The notes: generated by a model not told the origin, from the letters alone. A stretch of 34,421 nt of DNA from JBEIHI01 sp964655245 (GCA_964655245.1 CAZZLQ010000021.1:1-34421); one strand, 5' to 3'; numbered from the stretch's first letter, positions 7,864 to 16,353 are shown. Made by a program: numbers and translations.

Positions 7864-8777
7864 ACTTTCTTACCTGACCTTCCCTTAACTCCCACAACAT
7901 AGGCGAGCCAGACATCGCACGCCTCGCCTCGAACGCGCTCACGGAAGATTCCATTGCCCTGGCCGTTGCGCGAAGAGCCTTCCCAGAAAATTTTGGCTTC
8001 ATCAAATCCCGCTTCAAGCATGATCTCCTGGAGCTCAGGCAGACTCCACAGGCGCCAATCATACGTAAAAACATTGCGATACACTTTACGCTTTCCCTTG
8101 AGCCTAAAGTGAATAGCAAACTTGGCGTGATTCGATATCGGGTCAAAAGTCTTTTGCTCCCAAAAATAATCCAGTGCGGGAGTTTTTTTGGTCTTGGGAA
8201 TCCGTCTCTCATCCTTGCTGGGCTCATGAAGGGCGCTTCCGCCCATCACATCCACCAAAAACAGCCCTCGGGAATGAAGGGAGGCATAGACCTTTTTGAA
8301 ATAACTCAGAAGTTCCGCTCGAGTCTTAAACAACGAGTAAGAGAAGTTAAGCGCCGTTGCAAAATCCACTTTGGGATTGAGAATGCTTCGAACGTCTTTT
8401 TGAAGGAGCGTAATTCGTTTTTGCTGCGAGGGCTCAAGAGTTGAAAGGTGAGTTTCAACTCCATAGGCGAGTGTTCGAGGATCTAAGTCGAGAGCCCACG
8501 CGCGATTGTTTCGATTAAACTTAATCCACTCAACGGAATGCTGAAACGTCCCGCAAAAATCCTCTCGATAGGTCTTGGGATATCGACCGAAGACTCGCAA
8601 GAAGATGCTTCGAAACAGATCAACATCCTGAGGTGCATCCACGACAGAGGCTTCATACCAGGCAAAAAATTTTTTACGTTGAGCAGTTAACAAATCAAAT
8701 CCCCAAATCAAATTGTAGGGGATCGATCGTGCGAGGGTCAAAGACTTTGACCAAAACTCAGCCTCTGAGCGCAGCAA
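7860..8777 (-). CDS. SAM-dependent class I methyltransferase
   Basis: The product contains a Rossmann methyltransferase core. A conserved entry helix (FAWYEASVVDAPQDVD) is followed by REDFCGTFQHSVEW as motif I, by WALDLDPRTLAYG as the acidic loop, and then by LLQKDVRSI, FATALNFSYSLF and GLFLVDVMGG. The family methylates an unknown acceptor using S-adenosylmethionine. The TTG at 8777 is the furthest upstream start and overlaps the DJ-1 gene by 20 bp. Related proteins usually begin shortly before the FAWYEAS segment, so a start around 8710 is also credible. The gene sits between the DJ-1-like gene and the lipoprotein, overlapping the latter by 4 bp, as part of a minus-strand operon. Confidence 0.85.
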   Translation of the reverse strand: MLRSEAEFWSKSLTLARSIPYNLIWGFDLLTAQRKKFFAWYEASVVDAPQDVDLFRSIFLRVFGRYPKTYREDFCGTFQHSVEWIKFNRNNRAWALDLDPRTLAYGVETHLSTLEPSQQKRITLLQKDVRSILNPKVDFATALNFSYSLFKTRAELLSYFKKVYASLHSRGLFLVDVMGGSALHEPSKDERRIPKTKKTPALDYFWEQKTFDPISNHAKFAIHFRLKGKRKVYRNVFTYDWRLWSLPELQEIMLEAGFDEAKIFWEGSSRNGQGNGIFRERVRGEACDVWLAYVVGVKGRSGKKV

Positions 8778-9429
8778 TCATCTTCTTGGCCACATCCGCT
8801 GCGCTCGCTGGATTTTGACCGGTGACGAGACGCTGATCGCTGACAGAATGAGGCTCGAAGTTTGGCGACTTGGAATACAAAGCTCCTCGTTCCTTGAGTT
8901 TAGTCTCAAGCAGAAAGGGCATTTGCTCGGTGAGCTTGACGGCTTCTTCTTCCGAGTTTGAAAACGCCGAGACTTGTTTGCCTGACACCAAGAACGATCC
9001 ATCGGAGAGCTTGATGTTGACGAGGCCTGAGGGGCCGTGACAGACGGCTCCTACAACACCACCATTTTCGTAGATTTGAGAGGTGATCTGAGCGAGTGCT
9101 GTATCCGTGGGGAAGTCAAACATGGTGCCGTGTCCCCCGGCAAAGAAGATCGCGACGTATGAACTGGACTTCACATGGGAAGGTTTCATCGTTGTTTTGA
9201 TTTGATTTTGAAAAGTTTCATTATCCATCCATTTTTTGTTGATGGGATCTTCGAGGTTGACGCCATCAAGGGGAGCCGCTCCTCCCTGAGGGCTCACAAA
9301 GTCGAACTGGTATCCCGCCTTCTTAAACTCCTCGAGGGGGTGAGTGATCTCGGCAAGATAGGCGCCTGTTTTGCGGCCTGTTGCTCCCAGTTGATCGTGA
9401 CTTGTGAGAACCATCAGAATTTTTTTCAT
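8758..9429 (-). CDS. DJ-1/PfpI family protein, Hsp31-like (possible glyoxalase III)
   Basis: The 223-residue protein is a type-1 glutamine-amidotransferase-like fold. The nucleophile elbow is AVCHGPSGL with Cys130 followed by His131. The conserved glutamate is in TGAYLAEITHP at Glu27, and the FFAGGHGTMFDFP loop matches Hsp31-type members. In characterised homologues this set converts methylglyoxal to lactate or acts as a deglycase or chaperone; which of these applies here is unknown. It has no signal peptide and should be cytosolic. The start ATG at 9429 is followed by MKKILMVLTSHDQLG, typical of the family. It appears to be the first gene of a three-gene minus-strand unit with the methyltransferase and lipoprotein. 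Confidence 0.9.
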   Translation of the reverse strand: MKKILMVLTSHDQLGATGRKTGAYLAEITHPLEEFKKAGYQFDFVSPQGGAAPLDGVNLEDPINKKWMDNETFQNQIKTTMKPSHVKSSSYVAIFFAGGHGTMFDFPTDTALAQITSQIYENGGVVGAVCHGPSGLVNIKLSDGSFLVSGKQVSAFSNSEEEAVKLTEQMPFLLETKLKERGALYSKSPNFEPHSVSDQRLVTGQNPASAADVAKKMIAALRG

Positions 9430-9478
9430 GCTCTTAGTGTTCGGATTTCCCCGAACCTTGTCAATTTGAGGAGATGGC

Positions 9479-11050
9479 TCATCGAAAGAAGCGCTGAATC
9501 CTCAGTCTTTGCTCATCTCTAAGAAGTGACAGCAATCCACCTTCGGGGTGAAGGGCGACTCTCAATGGGCCTTTCTCCGAAGTGGCGTTGAGTTGAATGC
9601 TGCCTCGCACGGAAAAAGCTCCGAGATTTTCGAATTTTCCAAACTGATCCCCTGGTGAGGAGTCCTCACCTGAGCTTCCCCAGTTCAACCGCGACTCCTC
9701 AATGGGATTTCCATCATCCAAGCTGAGATCGGCGTTGTAGCGGATGATGTAGTATCGACATCCACCGGGGCCAGTCACCCGAACAGATAAAAAGATTTTC
9801 TCTCTGTCAGAGTCTGACTGCAGGATCATGTCGTCCACCGTAGCAAAGCGAGGTGTCCAGTGGTCGGTCGCTTCACTGTATCTCGAGTAATGTCTCCAGA
9901 CCATGCACTCCGAAGTTCCCTCGGAACTCAAGCGTTGAATGTAATAGGCGATGTCCGATTCCTGCGTTCCGTAGAAGCCCTCATAGTCAGCGATCCAGCC
10001 TTCCTTGACTCCACTGACGATCAGACTGCCATCGTTAAGAACAACAACGGAACTGGCTTTGCTCTCCTGGATTTGCTCAGTCTGCCATTCGCTGGCTGTG
10101 GTTTGTAGAATGCCTTGGCCTGCAAAAGTGGGATCTATCCGACCTTCTGCGGTTAATCTCACGATGGTGGCAGTTCGCAGATAGTCTCCGACAGCGATGA
10201 TCTTTTGAGAATCACCGTGATTCTGCAAAGCGAGATCATGGACTTTGCCGATTTCGTTTTCGCCAAACTTAAAGATGCCTTGGGTTGCGAAGTCTGTGTC
10301 AATCTCGCCATCGCTCATCAGGCGAATCACAGCGAACTGACCTTGCAGGGAGCCGCCGATAAGAATTTTTCCATCGGACTGAAAGATCATGGAGGTGGGG
10401 ATGAGTCCGCGCAGGGACGATGAGGTTTCCAGAAGAGATGCTGCTCGAAATGTAAGATCGATTTTGCCGTTCATATCCAGAGCAATCAGTCCGAGGTAAA
10501 AGTTCGGATCTTCGGGAATTTGACTTCGGCCGACGAGAATCAAGCGATCCCCTGCGGGAGTGCTTTGGATTCCGATCAAGTTCAGAAAGTCCGAGCCACC
10601 AGCCACGTTGAACTCAGCGACGCCGTCAGTTCCAAAGGATTGGTTGAGAGAGCCATCCGGATTGAGCCCAATCACAAGAAAGTTATCAGAGGTTGAGCCA
10701 GCGGATGTGGGCACAAAGATCCGGCCATCCGCGGCCACAGCCATTGAGGGCACGGATGTGTCATCAAAGTAAGAAAGTGGAGTGAGGGGAAAAATCCTTG
10801 AGACAGATTGAGGGATGGCGTTCTTTCCTGCAAAGGCAAAGTCCTCATCTCCGGGAGTTCCTTCGGAGCGAAAAATTGAGGGTGGAGTGGGGCTAGTGGT
10901 CTGCTCGGGCTTTGAGAGTGTCGCGGGAGTTGGTTCAGCAGGGGGTGCATCACTACTTTCGCAGGCAATGGTTGTGAGGCTCAAAGCGAGCATCGTTGCT
11001 AAAGCGGGATTTGAAAATTTGTTCAAAGACGGTTTTCGAAAAATAAACAT
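9479..11050 (-). CDS. Lipoprotein with delta-60 (DUF5122) beta-propeller repeats
   Basis: The ATG at 11050 is chosen over the open frame to 11122 because GAGGAG lies 6 bp upstream. The 523-residue precursor has a lipobox (LSLTTIAC) near residue 30, a proline/threonine-rich linker to about residue 65, and then repeats of the delta-60 type. Each repeat combines a phrase such as SMIFQSDGKILIGGSLQG with one such as VIRLMSDGEIDTDFATQGI. At least four are clear (around SLNQSFGTDGV, KIDLTFRAAS, EIDTDFATQGI and RIDPTFAGQGI), consistent with a beta propeller. The C-terminal part is less regular. This is a surface-exposed or periplasmic lipoprotein of unknown ligand. It lies upstream of the DJ-1 gene on the same strand with a 49-bp gap. 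Confidence 0.88.
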   Translation of the reverse strand: MFIFRKPSLNKFSNPALATMLALSLTTIACESSDAPPAEPTPATLSKPEQTTSPTPPSIFRSEGTPGDEDFAFAGKNAIPQSVSRIFPLTPLSYFDDTSVPSMAVAADGRIFVPTSAGSTSDNFLVIGLNPDGSLNQSFGTDGVAEFNVAGGSDFLNLIGIQSTPAGDRLILVGRSQIPEDPNFYLGLIALDMNGKIDLTFRAASLLETSSSLRGLIPTSMIFQSDGKILIGGSLQGQFAVIRLMSDGEIDTDFATQGIFKFGENEIGKVHDLALQNHGDSQKIIAVGDYLRTATIVRLTAEGRIDPTFAGQGILQTTASEWQTEQIQESKASSVVVLNDGSLIVSGVKEGWIADYEGFYGTQESDIAYYIQRLSSEGTSECMVWRHYSRYSEATDHWTPRFATVDDMILQSDSDREKIFLSVRVTGPGGCRYYIIRYNADLSLDDGNPIEESRLNWGSSGEDSSPGDQFGKFENLGAFSVRGSIQLNATSEKGPLRVALHPEGGLLSLLRDEQRLRIQRFFR

Positions 11051-11056
11051 AGGGTG

Positions 11057-11062
11057 CTCCTC
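11057..11062 (-). promoter_or_regulatory. Ribosome binding site deciding the start at 11050
   Basis: GAGGAG on the minus strand is followed by 6 bases and ATG at 11050. It supports the shorter lipoprotein start, which also gives a proper signal sequence. Confidence 0.75.
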
Positions 11063-11180
11063 AATTGGTTTGATGACTCCAGGTCTCTCTAGTGTGAGTT
11101 GATTTGCTCGCACATTGGCCAATGGTCAGAGCGGCTTGATGGTGGTTGATGTTTTGAGAGGCTATAGGCCCGCTATGGTC

Positions 11181-11663
11181 TTAAAATCTGTTTCTGGTTG
11201 AGGGAACAAAGCCAATGATGAGCAAGACGAGTGAAAGCGTACCGACGATCAATGATACAGCCCATCGAGAACTGAATTCGTCCAACATATGATCCGAGGG
11301 GTCTAGGGGGTCATAGGAAATCATGACTTGCTGGCCTCTTTTATACTCTGCCAATTCGATAGGCCTATTGTGATCTCGTCTTGATCCAGCGGACATTGTC
11401 ATTTTCATTTTCTGATCTGACTTTGTTGTAAACTCAATAGTCGCCTCGAAGAGAGTGCAGTCATGCTTGATTCCTTGCGGACTCCCGGCGACTGATCCTG
11501 GTTTCTGACATCTGGAGTTTTTAGCTGTGACTTCTGTGATGGTCCCTGAGACTCGCTCAAATCTCTTCAGCGCTTGTGCTCGATGAACCGAGTAGCCGAT
11601 GGTTCCAAGAATGCCGACAATGCCAATGACAAGCGCCCAAGGTTTATGAACGAGATACATCAT
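11181..11663 (-). CDS. DUF3592-family two-helix membrane protein
   Basis: The 160-residue protein has a transmembrane helix at about residues 8-26 and another at about 134-154. Between them is a beta-rich domain of about 100 residues with the features of DUF3592: FERVSGTITEVTAK near the start and YKRGQQVMISYDPLDPSDHML near the end. The family is widespread and functionally uncharacterised; the central domain is probably extracytoplasmic. Two cysteines in that domain (RCQKPG and HDCTLF) may form a disulphide. It stands alone, divergent from the thiopurine methyltransferase-like gene with 70 bp between starts. Confidence 0.85.
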   Translation of the reverse strand: MMYLVHKPWALVIGIVGILGTIGYSVHRAQALKRFERVSGTITEVTAKNSRCQKPGSVAGSPQGIKHDCTLFEATIEFTTKSDQKMKMTMSAGSRRDHNRPIELAEYKRGQQVMISYDPLDPSDHMLDEFSSRWAVSLIVGTLSLVLLIIGFVPSTRNRF

Positions 11664-11733
11664 TCATCTCGATTGTACGTGTTTTTCAGCGGTATGCAAT
11701 TTGGCTAGGTCGAATGAAGCATGAGGCGCTAGT

Positions 11734-12384
11734 ATGCCTTTTATTGTGATGAATGATTTCTGGAAGTCTCGTTGGCTTAATGGTGACACGCCTTGGCATC
11801 AGACTGAGGTGGAGGTGTTGCTGAAGAAGTTCTGCCCCAATCGGGCGCTTAAGAAAAGCCTCGTCCCTCTCTGTGGGAAGTCTTTGGATCTAGGGTGGCT
11901 GAAGCAGCGGAGTGAGGCGGTGGTGGGAGTCGAGTTAAGCTCCATCGCGTGCGAGGAGTTTTTTCGAGACCTAGGAGCGGCGGCTGTAAAAACCGAGCAT
12001 GCAAGCTTTGTGAGCTATTCTGGCGGAGGGATCACGCTGCTGTGTGGTGATTTTTTTGCGATCCCGATGAGTGAGTTTCAGGGTGTGGATTTTGTCTATG
12101 ATCGAGCGGCTTTGATTGCTCTTCCGGAGGACTTACGAAAGCGCTATGCGGCTAGGATCACTGAGATGATGAGGTCTTGCGCAGCGCCAGACGTGGAAAT
12201 GATTTTGATTGGACGTGAAGATGGAAGTCATGGCGAGGGCCCTCCGTTTGAGGTCACAGAGCAGGAGGTTAGGAATCTCTATGGGTCTGCGCTTTCTGTG
12301 ACAGTTGTGGGATCAGCGCAGCGTCCAAGCCGAGCTGATCCTGATCGAATCCTTAAGGAGACTGCGTATAGGATTCAGCGATGA
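11734..12384 (+). CDS. tpm: Thiopurine S-methyltransferase-like protein
   Basis: At 216 residues it matches bacterial thiopurine methyltransferases in length and motif order. It opens with FWKSRWLNGDTPWH, then LVPLCGKSLDLGWL as the SAM-binding loop, VVGVELSSIACEEFF, and YDRAALIALPEDLRKRY. Known bacterial members methylate thiopurines and also selenite, tellurite or other metalloid and chalcogen compounds; the natural substrate here is unknown. It is cytosolic, with no signal peptide. GAGG lies about 9 bp before the ATG at 11734; the next ATG, six codons in, is an alternative. It is a single-gene unit convergent with the EF-hand gene. Confidence 0.92.
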   Translation: MPFIVMNDFWKSRWLNGDTPWHQTEVEVLLKKFCPNRALKKSLVPLCGKSLDLGWLKQRSEAVVGVELSSIACEEFFRDLGAAAVKTEHASFVSYSGGGITLLCGDFFAIPMSEFQGVDFVYDRAALIALPEDLRKRYAARITEMMRSCAAPDVEMILIGREDGSHGEGPPFEVTEQEVRNLYGSALSVTVVGSAQRPSRADPDRILKETAYRIQR

Positions 12385-12393
12385 TCACGTTTT

Positions 12394-12861
12394 TCATTTC
12401 GATGGACATTTGATTCCTCTGATAAGATTGAGAAGCTCTTCAAAACTAATGTGACCATTTTTGTCGCAGTCGTACAGGGTCATGAGTCCCTTTCTGCCCC
12501 AGGCTCCATCGAGAATTTCACCTTCCCACCGAGGGAAGTAACCGGTGTCTACGAGATACTTTTTTAACCAGTCCAGAATCTGCTGGCGACTCCAGCCTTT
12601 CGTTGGGTCCGCAGGATCCCCGAGCTTCTTCTTCAGGTAGTTGGCGATACATTCAACTTCAGCTTCATCAATCGCTTTATTGCCGTTCGCATCGCATCCG
12701 GAATCCTCCAGAATTTCTTTTTTCAGATCCTCTTCGTTGGGAAGTCCTGCTTCCAGATAGGCTTCCATTTCCTGCAAGCTGGGGCCTGGCCGATAAGTTT
12801 CTGGGACAACGGCTGAAACAAGATTTAAGTGGAGAGCGACGATGGAGAGGGTAAGAGTCAT
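12394..12861 (-). CDS. Exported EF-hand calcium-binding protein
   Basis: The 155-residue precursor has a short signal peptide (MTLTLSIVALHLNLVSA). Two EF-hand loops are visible: DANGNKAIDEAE at residues 57-68, with acidic or amide ligands at positions 1, 3, 5, 9 and 12, and DCDKNGHISFEE at residues 131-142, with ligands at 1, 3, 5 and 12. The spacing of 62 residues between loops contains further helices, so these may be separate hands rather than one compact pair. AAAGGA lies about 8 bp before the ATG at 12861. The protein probably binds calcium in the periplasm or outside the cell. No enzymatic domain is seen. Confidence 0.85.
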   Translation of the reverse strand: MTLTLSIVALHLNLVSAVVPETYRPGPSLQEMEAYLEAGLPNEEDLKKEILEDSGCDANGNKAIDEAEVECIANYLKKKLGDPADPTKGWSRQQILDWLKKYLVDTGYFPRWEGEILDGAWGRKGLMTLYDCDKNGHISFEELLNLIRGIKCPSK

Positions 12862-13197
12862 CGATTGAGTCCTTTCGAAGTATGCAGAGCCAGCAATGGG
12901 CGGTTCGTGCCTGAGGCTAGTTCTTGGGTGTGCACAAAGAATGCCTGATAAAAGCCGAGAGGATTCAGATTCTTAGTGAGATTCTTTGGGAAAAGCCCGC
13001 AAGAGAGACGCCTGCACTCAGCAAACGATGCATAGCAAACGACAAATCAAGACCTCTTTGTTGAGCTCATTTAACAGGGTTCTCTAATGAGAATTTTGCG
13101 GTGGTTGCCTTGTGGCCAGTGAGTGGCCGGCGCTTTTCCTTGGTAGCGGTTTCAGGAGCGATCGATGCAATAGACTCCAAATGAAGGAGAATTTAAA
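12862..13197 (+). other. Intergenic region of 336 bp between divergent exported-protein genes
   Basis: No gene is supported here. It holds the leaders of both flanking genes, a direct repeat AGCAAACGA at 13020-13028 and 13034-13042 with ATGCAT between the copies, a candidate promoter at 13061-13088, and AAGGAG about 8 bp before the start at 13198. Confidence 0.6.
13061..13088 (+). promoter_or_regulatory. Possible sigma70-type promoter for the gene at 13198
   Basis: TTGAGC at 13061-13066, a 16-bp spacer and TCTAAT at 13083-13088 match 4 of 6 and 5 of 6 consensus bases. The implied leader is about 100 nt. The AGCAAACGA direct repeats lie just upstream and could be a regulator site. Confidence 0.35.
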
Positions 13198-13788
13198 ATG
13201 AAATACTTAAGACTGTCGTTTGGTTTGGCCTCTTGGATTTTGTTCTCAGGAGTTTTGGTCGCTGGACCATCATTTGAGATCGCAGATAATGAATTGGCAG
13301 ATACTCTGGTGCAGATCCTCGAGGGTGAACAGAAATGTAATGCTCTGTCAGGTTGTCCAAAAAAAGAAGGTGAGGGGCAGGGTGGCCCAGTTTTGGGTGG
13401 AGGAGTCGGGCGCGATAAGGACGCTGCTGAATGGCAGGCAAAGCGCGTTGCGGATTCGATTGCTTGCGATGAGGCTAGGAAAGATGCCAAGGCAAAGCTG
13501 GAGAAGTGCGATGTGGGATGCGTCGAGCAAGCATTGCGCTTTGAAGACTGTAGCAGTGAAGTCAACGTCGTAGAATCTAGTTGGACTCTTGACCCCGGAG
13601 TTAATGATCGTTGGCTAGAAGCTTGTAAGCTGATGTTCCCGGACCGAGACTGTACTCTAGAGGCCTATCAGGGTACCTACTATGCCTTTGCCGAAGGCAC
13701 CGCCAAGGTGAAGGTAACTCGCTTTTGCAAACGTGATGGTGAAACCGCTCAATGTGCCGCCAAGACGACAGTGGTATCTGAAGAATAA
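13198..13788 (+). CDS. Cysteine-rich exported protein of unknown function
   Basis: The 196-residue product has a signal peptide cut near residue 22 (LASWILFSGVLVAGPS). The mature part contains about ten cysteines, at KC, GC, AC, KC, GC, DC, AC, DC, FC and QC contexts. It also has a glycine-rich linker near residues 57-72 and a lysine/alanine helical segment after it. The even cysteine count suggests disulphides in an oxidising compartment. AAGGAG lies about 8 bp before the ATG at 13198, a strong ribosome site. I recognise no family. The gene is convergent with the CPBP protease and divergent from the EF-hand gene. Confidence 0.75.
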   Translation: MKYLRLSFGLASWILFSGVLVAGPSFEIADNELADTLVQILEGEQKCNALSGCPKKEGEGQGGPVLGGGVGRDKDAAEWQAKRVADSIACDEARKDAKAKLEKCDVGCVEQALRFEDCSSEVNVVESSWTLDPGVNDRWLEACKLMFPDRDCTLEAYQGTYYAFAEGTAKVKVTRFCKRDGETAQCAAKTTVVSEE

Positions 13789-13828
13789 CTCACCCAAAAA
13801 TTTCCGAAACACGGAAAGTGCCTAAAAA

Positions 13829-13876
13829 AATACGGGGCCAGATCAACCGAACGCGCACCTCATCTGGCCCCGTATT
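13829..13876 (-). terminator. Intrinsic terminator with 15-bp perfect stem
   Basis: AATACGGGGCCAGAT at 13829-13843 is the exact inverse of 13862-13876, across an 18-nt loop. On the minus strand the stem runs directly into a T-run (bases 13830-13824), so it should terminate the CPBP gene. On the plus strand there is no T-run. Confidence 0.75.
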
Positions 13877-13893
13877 GTCATTGAAGTCGATGG

Positions 13894-14778
13894 TCAAAAT
13901 GGAATCTGAAGAGTGGGTGTTCTTATCTCGTCAATCTGGCCTGTTGCTGCAAAGAGAGCAGTCAGCGCCAGGACATCCCACCAGGCGTGAATAAAGATTC
14001 CTTCAGAAATCTCCCAGTCGCGATACTGCGCCAGCCAGCCGAGATACGATCCCAACAAAAGCTGCGGCCAAGGAATATAATTTCCCTCCTGAATGTGAAG
14101 AGCTGCAAAGACTCCTGCCTGGCTTAAGTTGCTCGCCCAAAATCTCTGGCCCATCTTTTGATGAAACATGGGCAGCAGCCATCCCCGAAACGCCGCCTCT
14201 TCTCCAACCCCAGCGTTGTAGGAAATCGCTCCAATCACCGGGGTGTCACTCATACGAATATTCTTAAATCCATCGGAAGACTTAGACCCATAGACCGCCA
14301 CTCCCGCACCCAAAATGGCGAGCGGCAGAAGAGTCGTCCAACGCAAAAGATAATCCATCCGAAACGGAGCGAGTGCTAACTGGCCCGGCGTTTCCACTTT
14401 GTCCGCGGGCAGGAAGGCATACTCTCCGAGCGAGCGATGAGTCGTCACGGCTGTTCGAAAATCATGATAGGCGCTCAGTCCGCCAGCACCTGAATAGAAA
14501 GATCCTCCGATGAGTGCTCGTCGGGCTTCCGGACTTCGATCCGCAAATCCCTCAAAGCTTGAGTGTCTGCCTGAAAGCGTTAATATCGAGCCCGTAAGTC
14601 CAATACTTGAGTAGACCCCTGCATAGGCGATTTGTCCCTCTGCCCACTGTCCGAGTCCTGGTAGCAGAAAGCTTCCGAGTGGCTTCCAAAACTCGCTGCG
14701 CGGACGATTGATGTCATGAGCGGGTTGATCAAAAGACAAAGTGGAGGCAATGAGTCCGAGTCCAATCAAGAAGTTCAT
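13894..14778 (-). CDS. CPBP-family intramembrane metalloprotease-like protein
   Basis: The 294-residue membrane protein carries the CPBP (CAAX/Abi) motifs in its C-terminal half: GEEAAFRGWLLP with Glu193, Glu194 and Arg198, then FAALH with His228, and HAWWDVL with His264 and Asp268. Homologues include Rce1-type prenyl-protein proteases and bacterial membrane proteins of mostly unknown substrate. The N-terminus has a signal-like helix, then a segment resembling a short membrane-hairpin region (FLLPGLGQWAEGQIAYAGVY) found in other exported or membrane proteins. The ATG at 14778 begins MNFLIGLGLIAS. It is followed downstream by a strong intrinsic terminator. The substrate cannot be inferred. Confidence 0.85.
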   Translation of the reverse strand: MNFLIGLGLIASTLSFDQPAHDINRPRSEFWKPLGSFLLPGLGQWAEGQIAYAGVYSSIGLTGSILTLSGRHSSFEGFADRSPEARRALIGGSFYSGAGGLSAYHDFRTAVTTHRSLGEYAFLPADKVETPGQLALAPFRMDYLLRWTTLLPLAILGAGVAVYGSKSSDGFKNIRMSDTPVIGAISYNAGVGEEAAFRGWLLPMFHQKMGQRFWASNLSQAGVFAALHIQEGNYIPWPQLLLGSYLGWLAQYRDWEISEGIFIHAWWDVLALTALFAATGQIDEIRTPTLQIPF

Positions 14779-14830
14779 CGCCGAAAATTAATAGGTCCAC
14801 GAACGCATTGCAATGCTAACTCAGAGATGT

Positions 14831-15385
14831 TTACTCAAACAAATAGCATTTATCCATTGCGGGCCATTGAAGGTCTTTGGGTGTGAGCTTCCATTCGGAT
14901 CGCGGAATAGGCCATTGAAAGTCGATGCAATCAATACTGAGGCCGGACTCATCTTGAGGAGAGTAGTAGTCAGATGTCTTGTACTGCACAATGCTGTTGT
15001 CTTCTAGACACAAGAATCCATGCGCAAAGCCTACGGGGACAAAAAAGCTCAGTCGATTGTCCGCGGAGAGCTCGATGACTTCAAACTGGCCACGCGTGGG
15101 GGAATGTGCTCGCAGATCCACGGCAATGTCCAAAATTCGACCACGAACACATCGAATCAATTTGGCTTGTGCCTTGGGCGTCCTCTGAAAATGAAGACCT
15201 CGAAAGACACCCCGCTGAGATCGAGATTCATTTTCTTGCACAAAAGTCACCGGTCCTGCAGCCGCTTGAAAACTGCTGAGCCGAAAGCTCTCGAAGAAGT
15301 GACCTCTTTCATCCTCAAAAACTTTGGGGCGAATCACGTAAAGACCTTCGATTGAGCCCTTTTGAATATCCATAGGACTAGTCAT
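14831..15385 (-). CDS. rfbC: dTDP-4-dehydrorhamnose 3,5-epimerase
   Basis: The 184-residue protein has the RmlC cupin signature: VFEDERGHFFES at the N-terminus, FVQENESRSQRGVFRGLHFQ with the catalytic histidine, then VDLRAHSPTRGQ, FVPVGFAHGFLCLED and VQYKTSDYYSP with the conserved tyrosine. It converts dTDP-4-keto-6-deoxyglucose to the L-lyxo isomer, step three of dTDP-L-rhamnose synthesis. Length and motifs are fully typical. The ATG at 15385 or the one four codons later can serve as start. It is divergent from rfbA with 77 bp between the two starts, so one intergenic region could control all four rfb genes. Confidence 0.96.
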   Translation of the reverse strand: MTSPMDIQKGSIEGLYVIRPKVFEDERGHFFESFRLSSFQAAAGPVTFVQENESRSQRGVFRGLHFQRTPKAQAKLIRCVRGRILDIAVDLRAHSPTRGQFEVIELSADNRLSFFVPVGFAHGFLCLEDNSIVQYKTSDYYSPQDESGLSIDCIDFQWPIPRSEWKLTPKDLQWPAMDKCYLFE

Positions 15386-15462
15386 ACCAAGGCTTAATGC
15401 GTCCTGAAATCAATAACTTCGACTTGATTCCCCCTTCTGTGGCCGCCTAGATTGATCGCTCT

Positions 15463-16353
15463 ATGAAGGGCATCATCTTAGCCGGAGGAACCGGCAGTCG
15501 ATTGTTTCCGGTCACCAAAGCCATCACCAAACAACTGCTTCCGATTTTTGATAAGCCGATGATTTATTATCCGCTCTCGACGCTGATGCTGGCAGGCATT
15601 CGGGATATCTTGCTCATTTGTACTCGCGAGGATCTCAGCCGATTTCAGGCCGTCTTGGGCGATGGTCAGAGCTACGGACTCAATATCTCTTATAAGATTC
15701 AAGAGAAGCCCAATGGGTTGGCCGAAGCCTTTATATTAGGAGAGGAATTCGTTGGAACCGACTGTGCTGCACTGGTTCTCGGCGACAATATTTTTTACGG
15801 CCATGGGTTCTCCGATCTGTTGAAAAACTCTGTGAAGCAGATTCAGACTCAGGGTGGAGCTCGAGTCTTTGGCTATTATGTGGATGAACCCCAGCACTAC
15901 GGAGTGGTTGGTTTTGATTCGCAAGGTCGAGCCAATAGCCTCGAAGAAAAGCCCAAAGCTCCCAAGAGCAATTACGCCGTCGTAGGTTTGTATTTCTATG
16001 ATGCCAATGTCTGCAAATTGGCCAAGACTCTTAAGCCCTCAGCACGAGGGGAGCTTGAGATCACAGATCTCAATCGACTCTATTTGGATCAGGGCAAGCT
16101 CTCGGTTGAATTGATGGGACGAGGTTATGCTTGGCTCGATACAGGCACTCACGACTCTCTGCTTCAGGCGAGTCAGTTTATTGAAACAATTCAAAAGCGC
16201 ACGGGCTTGCAGGTGGCGTGTATCGAAGAGATTGCGTACTACAAGAAGTTCATCGAGCGAGATCAGCTCATCAATCTTTCAGAAAAGATGGGTAAGAATC
16301 ACTACGCCGCTTATCTGCGAAAAGTCGCTGAGGGCGAGCGGATCCATTTGTAA
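15463..16353 (+). CDS. rfbA: Glucose-1-phosphate thymidylyltransferase
   Basis: The 296-residue protein starts MKGIILAGGTGSRLFPVTKA, the nucleotide-binding signature of RmlA, followed by KQLLPIFDKPMIYYPLSTLM. It also contains LVLGDNIFYGHG and AWLDTGTHDSL. It makes dTDP-glucose from dTTP and glucose-1-phosphate, the first step of the rhamnose pathway. It starts the operon rfbA-rfbD-rfbB; its stop codon overlaps the rfbD start by one base (TAATG). A weak promoter-like pair, TTGATT at 15424 and TAGATT at 15448, would give a very short leader and is only tentative. Confidence 0.97.
   Translation: MKGIILAGGTGSRLFPVTKAITKQLLPIFDKPMIYYPLSTLMLAGIRDILLICTREDLSRFQAVLGDGQSYGLNISYKIQEKPNGLAEAFILGEEFVGTDCAALVLGDNIFYGHGFSDLLKNSVKQIQTQGGARVFGYYVDEPQHYGVVGFDSQGRANSLEEKPKAPKSNYAVVGLYFYDANVCKLAKTLKPSARGELEITDLNRLYLDQGKLSVELMGRGYAWLDTGTHDSLLQASQFIETIQKRTGLQVACIEEIAYYKKFIERDQLINLSEKMGKNHYAAYLRKVAEGERIHL

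Noticed and set aside
13801..13817. Hairpin TTTCCG-AAACA-CGGAAA after the gene ending at 13788
   Set aside because: Short stem, and no T-run follows on the plus strand, so it is not called a terminator.
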